From Bettongia penicillata ogilbyi (lineage: Eukaryota; Chordata; Mammalia; Diprotodontia; Potoroidae): DNA of 64,000 nt. Made by a program: the position numbers and the translations under genes. The stretch is from the NCBI GenBank assembly GCA_023548195.1, contig JAJHZJ010000418.1, forward strand, positions 682,001 to 746,000. The letters run 5' to 3'. Positions 1 to 11,912 of the stretch are shown in pieces. Position 1 is the stretch's first letter. Each line of letters opens with the position of its first letter. Under the pieces are notes generated by a model that was given only the letters and a program-made list of their open reading frames with translations, had not been told where the DNA came from and searched no databases.

Positions 1-47
1 TCATTCTTTTATTTTGTAAGATTACATTCGATTTTGTAGACCTTTAC

Positions 48-442
48 TGTAGCGGACGGCCCACGTCCCTACACGACTTGGTGATGTGGTTGAAAGAAAA
101 GAGACACAGGAGGCGGGAAAAGATAGACCAGTTCCATTTATTGATCTGAGGGTTCGGGTTTATATAGATAGAATCTGCAAAGTCTACGTGACATTCTGCT
201 CATCTCCTGTCCCAGAGATTAAATCAATCAGGAGCAATCACGAGCAAATGAGCCTAGGAGCATCTATTTTACATATCCCTTGTTTTCTGTAATTCTCTTG
301 TTTGTCTCACAGAGACAACAACATCTGGGGTGGGGGGGGGCATGGAGAGCCATTCCGGATGATAATAAGCACAGTCTCCAAGAACAGTTCCTCGAAGGTC
401 CATCCTGATCTCGTCAACCGCACTCCACCCTGGCCCTCAACA
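48..442 (-). mobile_element. Solo LTR of a class II (beta-like) endogenous retrovirus
   Basis: Read on the minus strand it begins TGTTGAGGGCC and ends CTACA, with TG/CA ends. It is flanked by a perfect 6-bp duplication CTTTAC at 42-47 and 443-448. A TATATAA box (complement of 160-166) and an AATAAA signal (complement of 137-142) lie in the expected order. A 6-bp duplication and a ~400-bp LTR fit the class II/ERVK group. There is no internal region, so this is a recombined solo LTR. It interrupts an old LINE ORF1-like relic. Confidence 0.85.
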
Positions 443-448
443 CTTTAC

Positions 449-870
449 CTTTTGGAATGTCATATTCCATGTTCTCTGGTCCCCTGTAGTGGTAGCCACT
501 AAGTCTTATGTGATTCTGACTGTGGTTCCTCAGCATCTGAATTCTTTCTGGCTGCTTCCAGTATTTTGTCTTTGGTCTGGATTTTAGCAGTGACAGAAAT
601 TCCAGTTTCTCATTTTAGTGTTTCTTTAAGGAACTGATGGTTAAATTCTTTCTATTTTCATATTGCCCTCTTTCTAATATGTTTGGGTAAGTTTTCTTTA
701 ATAATTTCCTGAAAAAATGACACTGAGATTCTTCCTTTCTTTTTTGTTTTTGGTCATAGATTTGACTAGTACAATGATTATTAATTTGAGTAGTACAATG
801 ATTCACTATCTGATCTGTTTTCCAGGTATATTTACTTATAATACATTATAAATTATATTTTCTTCTAATA
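449..870 (-). mobile_element. Ancient L1/HAL1 ORF1-like relic
   Basis: The minus strand resembles, at a diverged level, the ORF1 C-terminal half found in HAL1 copies A and C: the complement of TTTGGAATGTCATATTCCATG, of GCTGCTTCCAGTATTTTGTC, and of CTTTAATAATTTCCTGAAAAA occur in the same order. It has no open frame. The solo LTR at 48-442 seems to have landed within it. Confidence 0.55.
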
Positions 871-1654
871 TCATTTTAAACTTTTTCTAAAGATTCATAT
901 CATTACTAGGAATTCTGATTGATCTTGTGGGCAAATCTTTTTTCTTAGAGGTTTAGATTGTAGATGTTTTGGGTGTTATTCTCTTCTGCATTTCTGTCTT
1001 GAGCCTCCCTGGCATCATAAAAGGCCTTTATAATTACTATTTTGTTTACCCATTGGTGGTGTCGAGGCCACAGGAGTTGAAATTTTACATTTCCCCTAAT
1101 CAGATGACTAGAATAAATTGGGGCCCTTTTCTTTGCCCTTGGGCTCTTTCTGTGGTCATGGCAGTCTTTCCTTCACTTTGACTCTCTCTCCTCAGGAGAC
1201 ATTCTAAATTGTCATCTGCCTGCAGCTTATACTTTTTCCTTTATCTGGGATACCATGGTTAATTCCTTCTAGGATTGGCTTTAGGTTGAAGACCTTTTCT
1301 TGGAAGGGGGAAAGGAAAGAGAGGCCTTGAAAAACATCCAAGACTTTGTCTGAAATTGCCCAACCTCTGGTGGAACAGACCTAGTTAATTAAATGCTTTT
1401 CCTAGGGACAGAGAGAGGGACGTTTAAAGTATCTTATTACCTTGAGGACCTTTACCTTCCTTAACCAGGTAAAGTTCCCTTTACCTTCCTTTCTCTTTGC
1501 CCTAAAAGCAAGGGGCTTGGTTCTGAGGTTTTTACCTTTGCTGATCTCTGTGACTTTCCCTTTTATCCCTCAGGGGATTTGGCTTTCAGAATCCTAATGT
1601 TATGAGAAGTTATAGAGATACTTCAAGTATATTTGCCCTTCAGGACTGCTATGA
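871..1654. other. Intronic sequence, nothing recognised
   Basis: AT-rich sequence with short polypyrimidine runs. I see no exon-like block, no open frame with a known family, and no repeat I can name. It may be the older 5' part of the LINE relic to its left. Confidence 0.4.
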
Positions 1655-2090
1655 GTCCGAAATGTATCATTGTATATAAAGTGCTTTTCCATCCTGAAAG
1701 TGCTATATAAATACTAGTTATTGTTATTATTATTATATTTTGAGAACATTCAATCAATGTAAGCTGACTATATCAAAGCTTTCTGCATTTCTAGTCAAGT
1801 CAACAAGCCTTTATAAAGTACTTACTGGGTGCCAGGCTGGCCGTAGAAAAAAAATAAAAGGCAAGAAAAGTCCTTGCTCTTGAAGAGTCGGTGGTCTAAT
1901 GAGAGACAGCATGCAAACCACTATGTACAACTGAGATCTGTCCAGAATAAAGTGGAGATAATCTTAAGACAGAAGTCGGTAGTATTAAGGGAGATCAGGA
2001 AAGGCTTCTTATAGAAGGTGGGGTGTTTGCTGGGACTTGAAGGAAGTAGAGATGAAGAAAAGGATACCAGGCACAGGGGACAGACCTGTT
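1655..2090 (+). mobile_element. MIR-type tail, then fragment of a ~1.2-kb mammalian interspersed repeat
   Basis: 1655-1738 carries the AAAGTGCTATATAAATACTA plus (TTA)n ending typical of MIR-type SINEs. From ~1795 the sequence follows the repeat seen in fuller form at 18670-19910: CAACAAGC-TTTATAAAGTACTTACT, TGCCAGGC, then GGGACTTGAAGGAAG at ~2033. I do not assign that repeat to a named family. Confidence 0.5.
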
Positions 2091-3005
2091 ATGTTGAAGA
2101 GGGTGGTAGCTTTTGTTTGGTACCCAACTTCCATTCTTTTAGATGACAGAACAGTACTAAGGAGCTCCCATGACCCTGCAAGGTTGTTGGGAGGAGTGTT
2201 GCTGGCTAATGTTAAAGCATTATAAATTGAAGCTGTTGTTAATTATTTTGCTACACTTATTTCTTTCTTTTTATTGCCACTGCTGCTACACTATAGGCCA
2301 TTATTGATGCTACTTTACCTGCACTATCCCAATAGCCTTCTAGTTGGCTTTACCACCCCTAGTCTCAGTCCGTTTTTTATATTACTGCTAACTTAACCTT
2401 AATTATTTCAGGATCTGATCATCTCACCAGCTTGCCAAATGAAATCCAAATTTTTACACTGACATTTTTTTCAGGGGGTTCAGATGTGTGATTTCATTAG
2501 TGTGGAGAGTTTCCCAGATGGGAAAAATTCCCCTTCCAATGTAGGTTAGCAGCTGCTTGTAGCTTCCAATTTTGGAAAGTTGCCAGGACACTGAGAGATT
2601 AAGTAACTTGTTCATACTCACTGTTATCAGAACCTAGATCATCCTGACTTCAAGGTCAGTCTTCTATCCACTACCCCATACTGTCTTTCTTTTAAGACCA
2701 ACATGTTGCTAGCCTACTTTTTCTTTCACTGATCCTTAGAAGAACAAAGGAATAGTAAGTGATTAGCCCCACTTTCCCCCTTGGTGGCAGTGATGCCAGT
2801 GTTGGAGAGATGCAGGGCTGTACTTTCAATTGCTATAGATGGCAACTGGGAGATTTCTCTACTGCTGTTTCTACAGATGCTTTCCAAATCCATATATAGT
2901 GACCATATTTTAATTTTTATTGATACTTCCCTGGGTCGTACATACTGGCGAATAATGGAGATGTATTTGCAAACAGCTCTAATTGCACATTAGCCAGGTC
3001 ATTGT
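2091..3005. other. Intronic sequence with one minus-strand SINE fragment
   Basis: 2575-2690 is a minus-strand tRNA-type SINE fragment (GAGATTAAGTAACTTGTTCA to TCTATCCACTACCCCATACTG). The rest, 2091-2570 and 2691-3005, shows no recognisable repeat or exon. Confidence 0.45.
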
Positions 3006-3018
3006 ATATATTTTTCTT

Positions 3019-5822
3019 TTTTTTTTTAATATAAATTTATTTATTTAACTTTTTACATTCATTTCACAAAATTTTGGGTTCCAAATTTTTTCCCCATTTA
3101 TCCCCTCCCCCCACCCCAATACACTGAGCATTCTAATTTCCCCTATCACCAATCTGCCCTCTCTTCTATCATCCCTGCCTTCTCTTGTCCCCATCTTCTC
3201 TTTTGTCCTGTAGGGCCAGATGACTTTCTATTCCCCATTAACTGTATTTCTTATTTCCTAGTATGAAGAACAATACTCAACAGTTGTTCCTGAAACTTTG
3301 AGTTCCAAATTCTTCCCATCCCTCCCTCCCTACCCATTCCCTTTGGGAAGGCAGGCAATTCAATATAGGCCCTATCTGTGTAGTTTTGCAAAAGACTTTG
3401 ATAATAGTCGTGTTGTGTAAGACTAAATGTATTTCCCTCCATCCTATCCTGACCCCCATTGTTTCTATTCTGTCTTTTGATCCTATCCCTCCCCGAGTGT
3501 TGACTTCAAATTCCTCCCTCCTCCCATTGCCCTCCCTTCCATCATCACCCCCACCCTGCTTATCTCCTTCTCCCCCACTTTCCTGTATTGTAAGATAGGT
3601 TTTCATACAAAAATGAGGGAGCATTTTATTCCTTCCTTTAGTCAAATGTGATGAGGGTAAACTTCATGTTTTTTTTCTCAGCTCTCCTCTTTTTCCGTCC
3701 ACTAAAAAGTCTCCTGCTTGCCTCTTGAATGAGAGATAATTTACCCCATTCCATTTCACCCTCTCTCCTCCCACTACATTTCTCTCTCACCATTTACCTT
3801 AATTTCTTTTAAGATATGGTCCCATCCTATTCAATTCACTCTGTGCTCTCTGTCTCTGTATGTGTGTGCATGTGTGTATCTGTGTCCATGCATGCGTGTA
3901 CGTGTGTGTGTGTGGTCCCACCAACTACCCAGATACTGAAAAATTTTAAGAGTTACAAATATTGTCTTTCCATGTAGGAATGTAAATAGTTCACCTCTGG
4001 TAAGTCCCTTAAGACTTCTCTTTGCTGTTTACTTTTTCATGCTTCTTCTCATTCTTGTGTTTGAAAGTCAAATTTTCTTTTCAGCTCTGGTCTTTTCATC
4101 AAGAATGCTTCAAATTCCTCTGTTTCATTGAAAGATCATATATTCCCCTGAAGTATTATACTCAGTTTTGCTGGGTAAGTGATTCTTGGTTTGAGTCCTA
4201 GTTCCTTTGACTTCTGGAATATCCTATTCCACGCCCTTTGATCCCTTAATGTAGAAGCTGCTAGATCTTGTGTTATCCTGATCTTATTTCCACAATACTG
4301 GAATTGTTTCTTTCTAGCTGCTTGCAATATTTTCTCCTTGACCTCGGAATTCTGGAATTTGGCCACAATGTTCCTAGGAGTTTCTCTTTTTGGATCTCTT
4401 TCAGGTGGTGATCGACGGATTCCTTCAATATTTATTTTGTCCTCTGGTTCTAGAATCTCAGGGCAGTTTTCCTTGATAATTTCATGAAAAATGATAATTA
4501 GGCTCTTTTTTTGATCATGGCTTTCAAGTAGTTCCATAATTTTTAAATTGTCTCTCCTGGATCTATTTTCCAGGTCAGTTGTTTTTCCCTTGAGATATTT
4601 CACATTCTCTTCCATTTTTTCATTCTTTTGGTTTTGTTTTGTGATTTCTTGGTTTCTCATAAAGTCATTAGCCTCTGTCTGTTCCATTCTAATTTTGAGA
4701 GAACTATTTTCTTCAGTGAGCTTTTGAACCTCTTTTTCCATTTGGTTAATTCTGCTTTTGGAAGCAAACTTCTCCTCATTGGCTTTTTGAACCTCTTTTG
4801 CCACTTGAGTGAGCCTATTTTTCAAGGTGTTATTTTCTTCAACATTTTGTTGGGTCTCCTTTAGCAAGGTATTGACCCATTTTTCATGCTTTTCTTGCAT
4901 CTCTCTCATTTTTCTTCCCAGTTTTTCCTCTACCTGTCTAACTTGATTTTCAAAATCCTTTTTGAGCTCTTCCATGGCCTGAGCCCATTGGATATCTATT
5001 TCAGATGTTTGGGGTACAGAGGCCCCGACCTCCACATCTTTCCCTGATGGTAAGAATTGTTCCTCGTCATCAGAAATGAAAGGTGGCAACTCTGTCCCCC
5101 AAGAAAGTAGCTTTCTATGGTCTTATTTTTCTTCTCTTTTCTGGGAATTTTCCCAGCCAGTTACTTGACTTATGAGCTTCCTCTCCACCCCTGCCTAGAT
5201 CTGCCCAGCTAGTGCTTGGGGTCTGAGATTCCAATGCTGCTCCCCAGCCTCAGGGCTTTCAGTGGCGGGCATGGCTGCTATTCAATGTGAGCTTAATTCT
5301 GGTGCTTGGGTGGGGGCAGGGCCGCCTCCCAGTCTCAGTTCCCTCAGGGGCTTTATGCAGAGACCTTCAACAATGGAGCTCCTGTCTGCTTGGGGAGTCC
5401 CGGGCAGCTGCTGCCTCTGCCACCGCCTCCGCCACCGCCTCCCGAGGGGGCCCAAGTCACAGAGACACCCCACTCCCCTCTTGGCCAGCCCAGACATCTC
5501 TCTCACTGACCTGTAGTGCCTGTGGGCAGAGGGACCTTCGCGGCCGCCAGAGATTCCATCCCTGAAGCCTGCTCGGATCTGCTCCTCTGGGGCCGCTCGG
5601 CCAGGGCAGTGCAGGGGTGGGCTCCATGTCTGGAGTGTGACGGACCCCTGGGGACGGCTTTCCAGGGCTCTCTGAAACGGAAATCTCTTCCACTGTGTTT
5701 CTGTGTGACTTGCAGTGTTCCAGAATTTGTGGGGAGTTCTTTTTACAGAAAATTTATGGGCTGTGGGTTTGGAGCTAGCATACAGTGAGTCATTCTACTC
5801 CACCATCTTGGCTCCTCCCCCC
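3019..5822 (-). mobile_element. HAL1 (half-L1) copy A, full length, ORF2-less
   Basis: A 2.8-kb minus-strand element flanked by a 13-bp duplication ATATATTTTTCTT at 3006-3018 and 5823-5835. From 5' to 3' on its own strand: GGGGAGGAGCCAAGATGGTG start, GC-rich 5' UTR (~5830-5160), ORF1, a ~1.1-kb tail with a (CA)n tract (plus-strand TG at ~3860-3914), and an A-rich 3' end. No reverse transcriptase or endonuclease frame exists anywhere in it. The order ORF1-then-3'-UTR is shared with copy C, so it is a family structure rather than a private deletion. Confidence 0.85.
4136..5089 (-). pseudogene. HAL1 copy A ORF1 (L1 ORF1p-like), start codon lost
   Basis: An open frame of 317 codons. It has a long heptad-rich coiled coil (about residues 30-180), then an RRM-like part beginning RSRRDNLKIMELLESHDQKK and a C-terminal domain with PRNIVAKF and RITQDLAAST, as in L1 ORF1p, a trimeric RNA-binding chaperone. 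Compared with copy C the original initiator lies upstream at ~5153, where ATG has become ATT, and the N-terminal segment between is out of frame. The methionine at 5089 is internal to the ancestral protein. Treated as inactive. Confidence 0.75.
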
Positions 5823-5835
5823 ATATATTTTTCTT

Positions 5836-6700
5836 ATGGAGCTAAAACCATGGCCATTTTCTCTGTCTTTTTTGAACATCAGCATCATAGGGCTTCATAG
5901 GCCCTGTGTTGCTTGTTTGGGAATAGGGTAGTACTTTGGGAGTCCTCCTCAAATAAATTGGTGGGCAACATGTGTTAGAAAAATGAAGGAAGGAGCAGAC
6001 CAAGAGCCTCTATCAAGCCTAAGAAGCGGCTTTCCCTGGAAGTCAGTGCATGTAGCCAAGAAGGAGGAAACACTATTATAAAGCATAAATAAAAGATCAG
6101 GCTAGAAAAGTGAACCTTGCAAAGTTCATGGAACAAGGGAAATCACAAACCTTGGGCAATTCAATGGACTGGGCAAGTAGAAGTTACATTTTGCTTGATC
6201 AAAGGACTTATAAAAGTCATTTATTTGCTTTTTAAGTCCAAGTTGCTCATACATAGCTGATGAGTCTCTCTTGGTATTATCTGACAAAATCAGGAAAAAG
6301 AGGAACATTTCCCTATTGTATGAAAAGCAGTATGAGAGGGCATGGCTATAGCATACGGATGATACTGAAACCAGAGGAGATTTTAGCCGTCTTTCCTTCG
6401 ATCCATTCTTGCTGTTCCCATATCAATGAGGATGCTTATTCTGCAGTCTGTAATGGAAAATCACTAGGAAGATTCCATTCACTTAACAGTTTTGTTCTGA
6501 GATATTGTTTCTGAACTAGATTTATTTTATTAAATCAAATATGACCTGTAATTAGGAGATTCGAGTAAGTTCAAACTGTAGGTTTGTTTTTATTTATTAT
6601 GCCATAATGGTATCATGCCATAAGAGGCCAGGGAAAGAAAAGAACTTGAAATTCTCTTTTGCCCCTTTAAAGTGTTACTCTGTCCCTTTTCTTTTTACAG
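5836..6700. other. Intronic sequence before the first exon, nothing recognised
   Basis: No repeat family recognised. The last ~30 bases form the polypyrimidine tract and acceptor of the exon at 6701. I searched for a signal-anchor exon (hydrophobic run followed by a donor) and saw none. Confidence 0.4.
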
Positions 6701-6823
6701 GGAGTTGTAGAAACAAATGCTATGATCAATCCTACAGAGGCCTGGCGGGTTGCCAGTGTGATAGTGGCTGTAGAGACCGTAAAAACTGCTGCTGGGATTT
6801 TGAAGAAACTTGTGTGGCATCAG
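6701..6823 (+). CDS. ENPP3: ENPP3 exon: somatomedin-B-like domain 1
   Basis: The exon follows a pyrimidine-rich tract ending TTTTTACAG and stops at CAG|gtaaatg. It starts two bases into a codon and ends one base into the next. It reads [20 protein letters not shown] and continues through [14 protein letters not shown]. Eight cysteines in the order C, C, C-x-C, C, CC, C define a somatomedin-B-like module, a small disulfide knot just outside the membrane. The preceding exon, which should carry the signal-anchor helix, is not visible upstream in this window. Local residues 1-42. Confidence 0.96.
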
Positions 6824-9062
6824 GTAAATGCAATAACAATGCAGGAGTTAGCTATCATTATCATTTGCTTTCTGGAATAATAATGATATGGAACTTATTT
6901 TCTAGTAGGAGGTCAATAGTCTTGTCAATGAACTGCTTCTGCCTTTTAGCAGTCCAAGGCCTTCAGCATATATCTCAGGAAGAGGGTGGATGACCCTTTG
7001 TAGGGCTTATTGTAGAGGGGACTCTTATTTGCCGCGTGTTTGACTGACTAGACAACCTTTGAGGTCTTTTCTAACTCTGAGAACTTAAAATTCTGAAATC
7101 CTCACTTGATATGACTTATCAGAGATAGACAAAAATTACTTAACTAGCTGGGATCACTGCTAAACTAAAAAAGAAAGCCTTCTTTTATTGGGTTTTGTTT
7201 TTTTTTTGACCTTACAAATAAATGCATATTTTAAAAAAGCTATTTAAACTGAGTCTAGAAAGATAAGTAGGAATTAGATTGCAAAGAGATTCCAGTGCCA
7301 AACAGGGCCACTGAGGCATAAGAAAGCTACTGAATATTCTTGAGTGGAGAGTGGTATGTTCTTTACAAATATCATTTTTTCAGTTGTGTGGATGATGGAT
7401 TGACAAGGGGAGAGATGGGATACAGGGATACCAATTAGGATGCTATTTCAATAGTCTGGGTTTGAGGTAATAAGGACCTGAACTGGGGTGGGAACTGCAG
7501 GAATAGAGAGAAGGAGCAAGATGCTAAACTATTAAAGGAAGACTTTTTTTATTAGTTTTTTTTTACCTTAAAAATAAATGCATATTAAATTTGCCAATAG
7601 ATACCTTTTTAGTTTTTATTTTACTCCTCTATTTGCAAATAACCTCTAAAATCTACATAGGTGTCAGTCAGTTGTCAAGCATTTATTAAGTTCTCATTCT
7701 TTGTTAGGCACAGGGCTAGGCACTGAGGATACAAAGGAGGCAAAAACATGGTGCATCAGAGACATCACATTCTAATGAGGAGAGACAGAAAGCACACAAC
7801 TATGTACATTCATCATATATACAATGTAGACAGGAAGTAATCTCAGAGGGAAGACACAAGCTCTGGTGTGTGTGTGTGTGTGTGTATACATGAGTATGTG
7901 GGAAGACAAAGGGTGAGGACCAGGAAAAGCCTCTCGAACATATTTTGATATGAGCTGAATCTGGAGGGAGGCCAGCAAACTCAGGAGGGAAAGTATTTTC
8001 TAGCCTTGACAGATGTTTAGACATTTCCTTCGTCTTTGACTCTGTGACCCCATTACAGGTCTTCTTGGTAAACTAAAAAGGTGGCTAACGTTGTCAAATT
8101 TAGTATGCATTTATTTTTAAGATTCAAATAAGAATGGAGGCCTGTAGGACATCCATGCATAGAGATCAGGCTGTAGTTAATGATCTACTAGAAGAGACTG
8201 AAAAAGATGGGTTGGTCAGAAAGACAGGAGGAAAACTAGGAGAGGAACAGCACTGTAGAAAGCCAGGCAGAACATTTCTAGCAGACCTTGGTCAAGAGTG
8301 GTAAAAAAAAACCAAAACAGCAAGTCTGAGATCAGAAGCCATATTGCAAAGTGCTTAGAAGAGATTTGGAGATGAAGAAACCTTGTCACTTAGGCCTTGC
8401 TGCCTGTAATTTTCCTAAATTATTGTATTTCTGACCATGTTACACCCCTCCACTCAATAAACACCAACATTTTCACTGGCTATCTCCCAAGCCTGGAATG
8501 TTTTTCTCCTCACTTCTGCCTCCTGGATGTTCCAGACTTCTTTAAGACTCAGATCACCTATAGGAAACTTTTAAAGTGCTTTCCAATTACACTATATTTT
8601 GCATGTACCCACTTATTTGCATTGGGGAGACAATGGCTTTTGAGTGCAAGAACTGTGTTTTTGCCTCTCTTCATATCCCCAACTCTGACATAGTGCTTGA
8701 CACACAGTAAGTGCTTAATAAATGTTTGCTGACTGACTGACCAGGCTGGATGACTCTTCCCTTAAGTAACTATACTGGAATCATACAGATTCCCCAGAAT
8801 CAGTGTTCTCACACCTACCTTGAGTGTAGATCAGTGACTGCCAAGTTACTCAACACTCACAAAATTGCATTATAGCAAATTGGAGCCCGGATACCTATGC
8901 CAATAGTGAATTAGTAGTACAAATAGATGAACAGTTTTGTGTTATCCTTTGTCCTTAATTATTGTAGATAATTAAGAAGTAACTATATTGAAATAAAATT
9001 CATGTTTTCTTGGAGGGAACATATAACTTTCTGAATATTCAGTTGAATTATGAAATTTGCAG
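6824..9062. other. Intron: repeat fragments and an L2 3' end
   Basis: 7310-7530, 7655-8010 and ~8100-8330 look like pieces of the same ~1.2-kb interspersed repeat as 18670-19910 (for example TATTTCAATAGTCTGGGTTT and GGCACAGGGCTAGGCACTGA). 7866-7885 is a (TG)n run. 8400-8740 is an L2 3' end on the plus strand, ending AGTAAGTGCTTAATAAATG and GACTGACTGA. 6824-7300 and 8745-9062 show nothing recognised. Confidence 0.55.
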
Positions 9063-9188
9063 CTCAGATATGGACGTGCAATACATTTCGTTGTGGAGAG
9101 ACTCGGCTGCCTTCCAGCCGTTGTTCTTGCTCTGATGACTGCTTGCAGAGAAAAGACTGTTGTACTGATTATAAAAGTGTTTGCAAAG
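9063..9188 (+). CDS. ENPP3: ENPP3 exon: somatomedin-B-like domain 2
   Basis: The acceptor is AATTTGCAG and the donor AAAG|gtaagt, a strong consensus. The frame continues from the previous exon (phase 1 in, phase 1 out). It reads [16 protein letters not shown], then [16 protein letters not shown] and TDYKSVCK. The eight cysteines form the second somatomedin-B-like module, paired in ENPP3 with module 1 between the membrane and the catalytic domain. The segment [12 protein letters not shown] is characteristic of ENPP3; ENPP1 differs here. Local residues 42-84. Confidence 0.96.
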
Positions 9189-9988
9189 GTAAGTAAGAGA
9201 ACAAGTATCATTTTCTTCTGTTTTGTCTGAAAAAGGATCAACACACGAGAGAATATCTTCCTGAAATAAAATTTAGCCCTTGTCTTTCCCAGAACTATTT
9301 TCCTATGTCTTGGTAAGAAGTAGTTATTCTGATAAGGTGACTGATCTCTGCCAAGTCATTATATGTCATGCAATAAACTGTGTAGGCCAATAATTTAAAT
9401 TGCATTCATTTTCTCTGGAAAAGTTGTCTCCTCCTCCATAGTTGTAACCAGGAGTTCTGGCATGTGGAGATCAGTTGGAGGGTGGGGAGGGGAAGAGGCA
9501 CACAAAAGACAATCGTCCCTAATTGGATACCAATACAGAACCAAGAGATGAGTTGGTCCATGACTAAAGAATCCAAACCACATCCCTTGTGTCATGGCTA
9601 ATGAACCTTGTTACCTCAGAGCCACTGTAATGTTATAGGGATGGGGGTGGAGGTTGGGTGGGGATGTGATGGGATAGCAGATAGGGAGAACATGGCTATG
9701 GGGAAGAGGGAAAAGTGGACCACAGAAGAGAGGTATAATTGGAGAGGTTGACTTCTGCATGACATAGAGTGAGCAAAGGACAGTGAGGCACACAGAGTTG
9801 GAAATCCCTCCCTTACCCAAGAAAAGTTCCAGTTATTATATCCTGGTTATAGCTTTGTCGTAAAATACTTTATTCTCAGGGAATGCCCTAAATAAAATAG
9901 TTCTATTTTAAGATGAAGTATGTTGTCTGTGCATTTTCTTTTTATCTTCTACTTTTCTTCTATCTAAACATTTTGATCTCATTTTTAG
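9189..9988. other. Intron, nothing recognised
   Basis: An 800-bp intron between the SMB2 exon and the linker exon. It includes a G-rich plus-strand patch at ~9640-9720. No repeat family, exon or RNA gene recognised. Confidence 0.4.
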
Positions 9989-10049
9989 GGGAAAGCCTTT
10001 GGGTGGATGAAGAATGTAGTACTTCTCAGGACTCTCAGTGTCCAGAAGG
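9989..10049 (+). CDS. ENPP3: ENPP3 exon: linker into the catalytic domain
   Basis: A 61-bp exon between ATTTTTAG and GG|gtaaga. It reads GESLWVDEECSTSQDSQCPE and ends inside a glycine codon. In the family this stretch joins the second somatomedin-B-like domain to the phosphodiesterase domain and carries two cysteines (ECS and QCP), both present here. Both phases agree with the flanking exons (GGG glycine on entry; GG+G on exit). Local residues 84-104. Confidence 0.94.
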
Positions 10050-10317
10050 GTAAGATTGTTCTGAGTATATTATTCTTTTTTAGCAGTAGGAAGACTGAAT
10101 TAAAACGGAAAGAAGTGGGATATGGGATTTTGTGGGTAATACTTTTTAGAATAGAAATTAATTAATAATTAATTATAACTACTAATTAATTTCAGAATTA
10201 AAGGAGTTACTTATATTACTTTCATTTGCACTTCTGAACATTCCTTAAAGTAGACTGAATATTAGCAAAAAGTAAACGAGATAAAATATTATCTTGAAAA
10301 AGTATAAACAGTTAAAT

Positions 10318-10485
10318 TATAGTGAATAGACTGGTAGGTTGAGAGTCAAGGAGACCTAGGATTAAGTCTTGCCTTAGATATTTACAAGCTGGGGTATCTT
10401 GCCAAATTATCTTACTTCTCTTGACCTCAGTCCCTCATCTATAAAATAAGTTGCTTGGACCTTCCAGCTATAAATTTAATTATCT
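10318..10485 (+). mobile_element. MIR-type SINE
   Basis: Plus-strand core with GAGAGTCAAGGAGACCTAGG, then CTTGACCTCAGTCCCTCATC and TATAAAATAAGTTGCTTGGACC, which is the usual MIR-type body and tail. It is diverged and lacks clear target-site duplications. Confidence 0.6.
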
Positions 10486-10619
10486 GTTAAGTGATCTCCT
10501 TTTTATATTCTCATACCACTCCTCTATCATGCTAACGAAGGAAATCTGATAAAGGAGAATGTCAGGTTTGGATGAGAACATAGGCAATCTCTAAAATTAA
10601 ATCCAATCCTTACATTCTT

Positions 10620-10871
10620 TCCCCTATGCATTCTTCCCTTCATCTGTCCCCCTTTATATGAATATAGAAAGAGAACAAAGTTGGCCAACCCATGGACAAA
10701 TTGCAAGGGGGTGGGGCAGTCCCCTTGTTATAAATGCAGAAACAGAGATTTAAAATACAAAGGTAGATCCATTCAGAAGTTCCTTCTCATCTGGGGAGGG
10801 ACATCATCTGATGCAGTTTTCTGATCTAGCTGCTCCTTCAGGGCACCTTCAGCACAGCAGCTCTGCATCTT
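10620..10871. other. Left flank of HAL1 copy B, possible retroviral relic
   Basis: Continuous with 12985 onward once HAL1 copy B is removed. No frame or motif is recognised here. It may belong to the retroviral relic to the right, but I cannot show this. Confidence 0.3.
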
Positions 10872-11912
10872 CTTCCCTTCATCTTCTTCTTTTTTTTTTT
10901 TAGGAGCAATGTTTTCATTTTTAAATTTTTAAAAATTTATTTATTTATTTAACTTTTTACATTCATTTTCATAAAATTTTGGGTTCCAAATTTTCTCCCC
11001 ATTTATCCCCTTCCCCACCCCAATACACCAAGCATTCTAATTTTCCCTATCACCAATCTGCCCTCTCTTCTATCATCCCTCCCTTCTCTTGTCCCCATCT
11101 TCTCTTTTGTCCTGTAGGGCCAGATGACTTTCTATTCCCCATTAACTGTATTTCTTATTTCCTAGTATCAAGAACAATACTCAACAGTTGTTCCTGAAAC
11201 TTTGAGTTCCAAATTCTCCCCATCCCTCCCTCCCCACCCATTCCCTTTGGGAAGGCAGGCAATTCAATATAGGCCCTATCTGTGTAGTTTTGCAAATGAC
11301 TTTGATAATAGTTGTGTTGTATAAGACTAACTGTATTTCCCTCTATCCTATTCTGCCCCCCCATTGATTCTATTGTCTTTTGATCCTGTCCCTCCCCAAG
11401 AGTGTTGACCTCAAATTGCTCCCTTGTTCCATTGTCCTCCTTTCCATCATCCCTCCCTCCCTGCTTATCTCCTTCTTCACCATTTTTCTGTACTGTAAGA
11501 TAGGTTTTCATACCAAAATGAGTGTGCATTTTACTCCTTCCTTTAGTCGAATGTGATGAGGGTAAACTTCATGTTTTTTTCTCAGCTCTCCTCTTTTGCC
11601 CTCCACTAAAAAGCTTCCTGCTTGCCTCTTGAATGAGATACAATTAACCCCATTCCATTTCACCCTCTCTCCTCCCACTACATTGCTCTCTCACCATTTA
11701 CCTTAATTTCTTTTAAGATATGGTCGCATCCTATTCAATTCACTCTGTGCTCTTTGTCTCTGTGTGTGCATGCTTGTGTATATGTGTGTGTGCGTGCATG
11801 CATGTACATGTGTATGTGTGCGTTTGTGTGTACGTCTGTGTGTGGTCCCACCAACTACCCAGATACTGAAAAGTTTTAAGAGTTACAAATATTTTTCAAG
11901 GTGTTATTTTCT

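Noticed and set aside
3277..3645. 122-codon minus-strand frame (repeated at 11155-11529)
   Set aside because: It is in the HAL1 3' UTR; reading frames differ between copies and the translation is low complexity.
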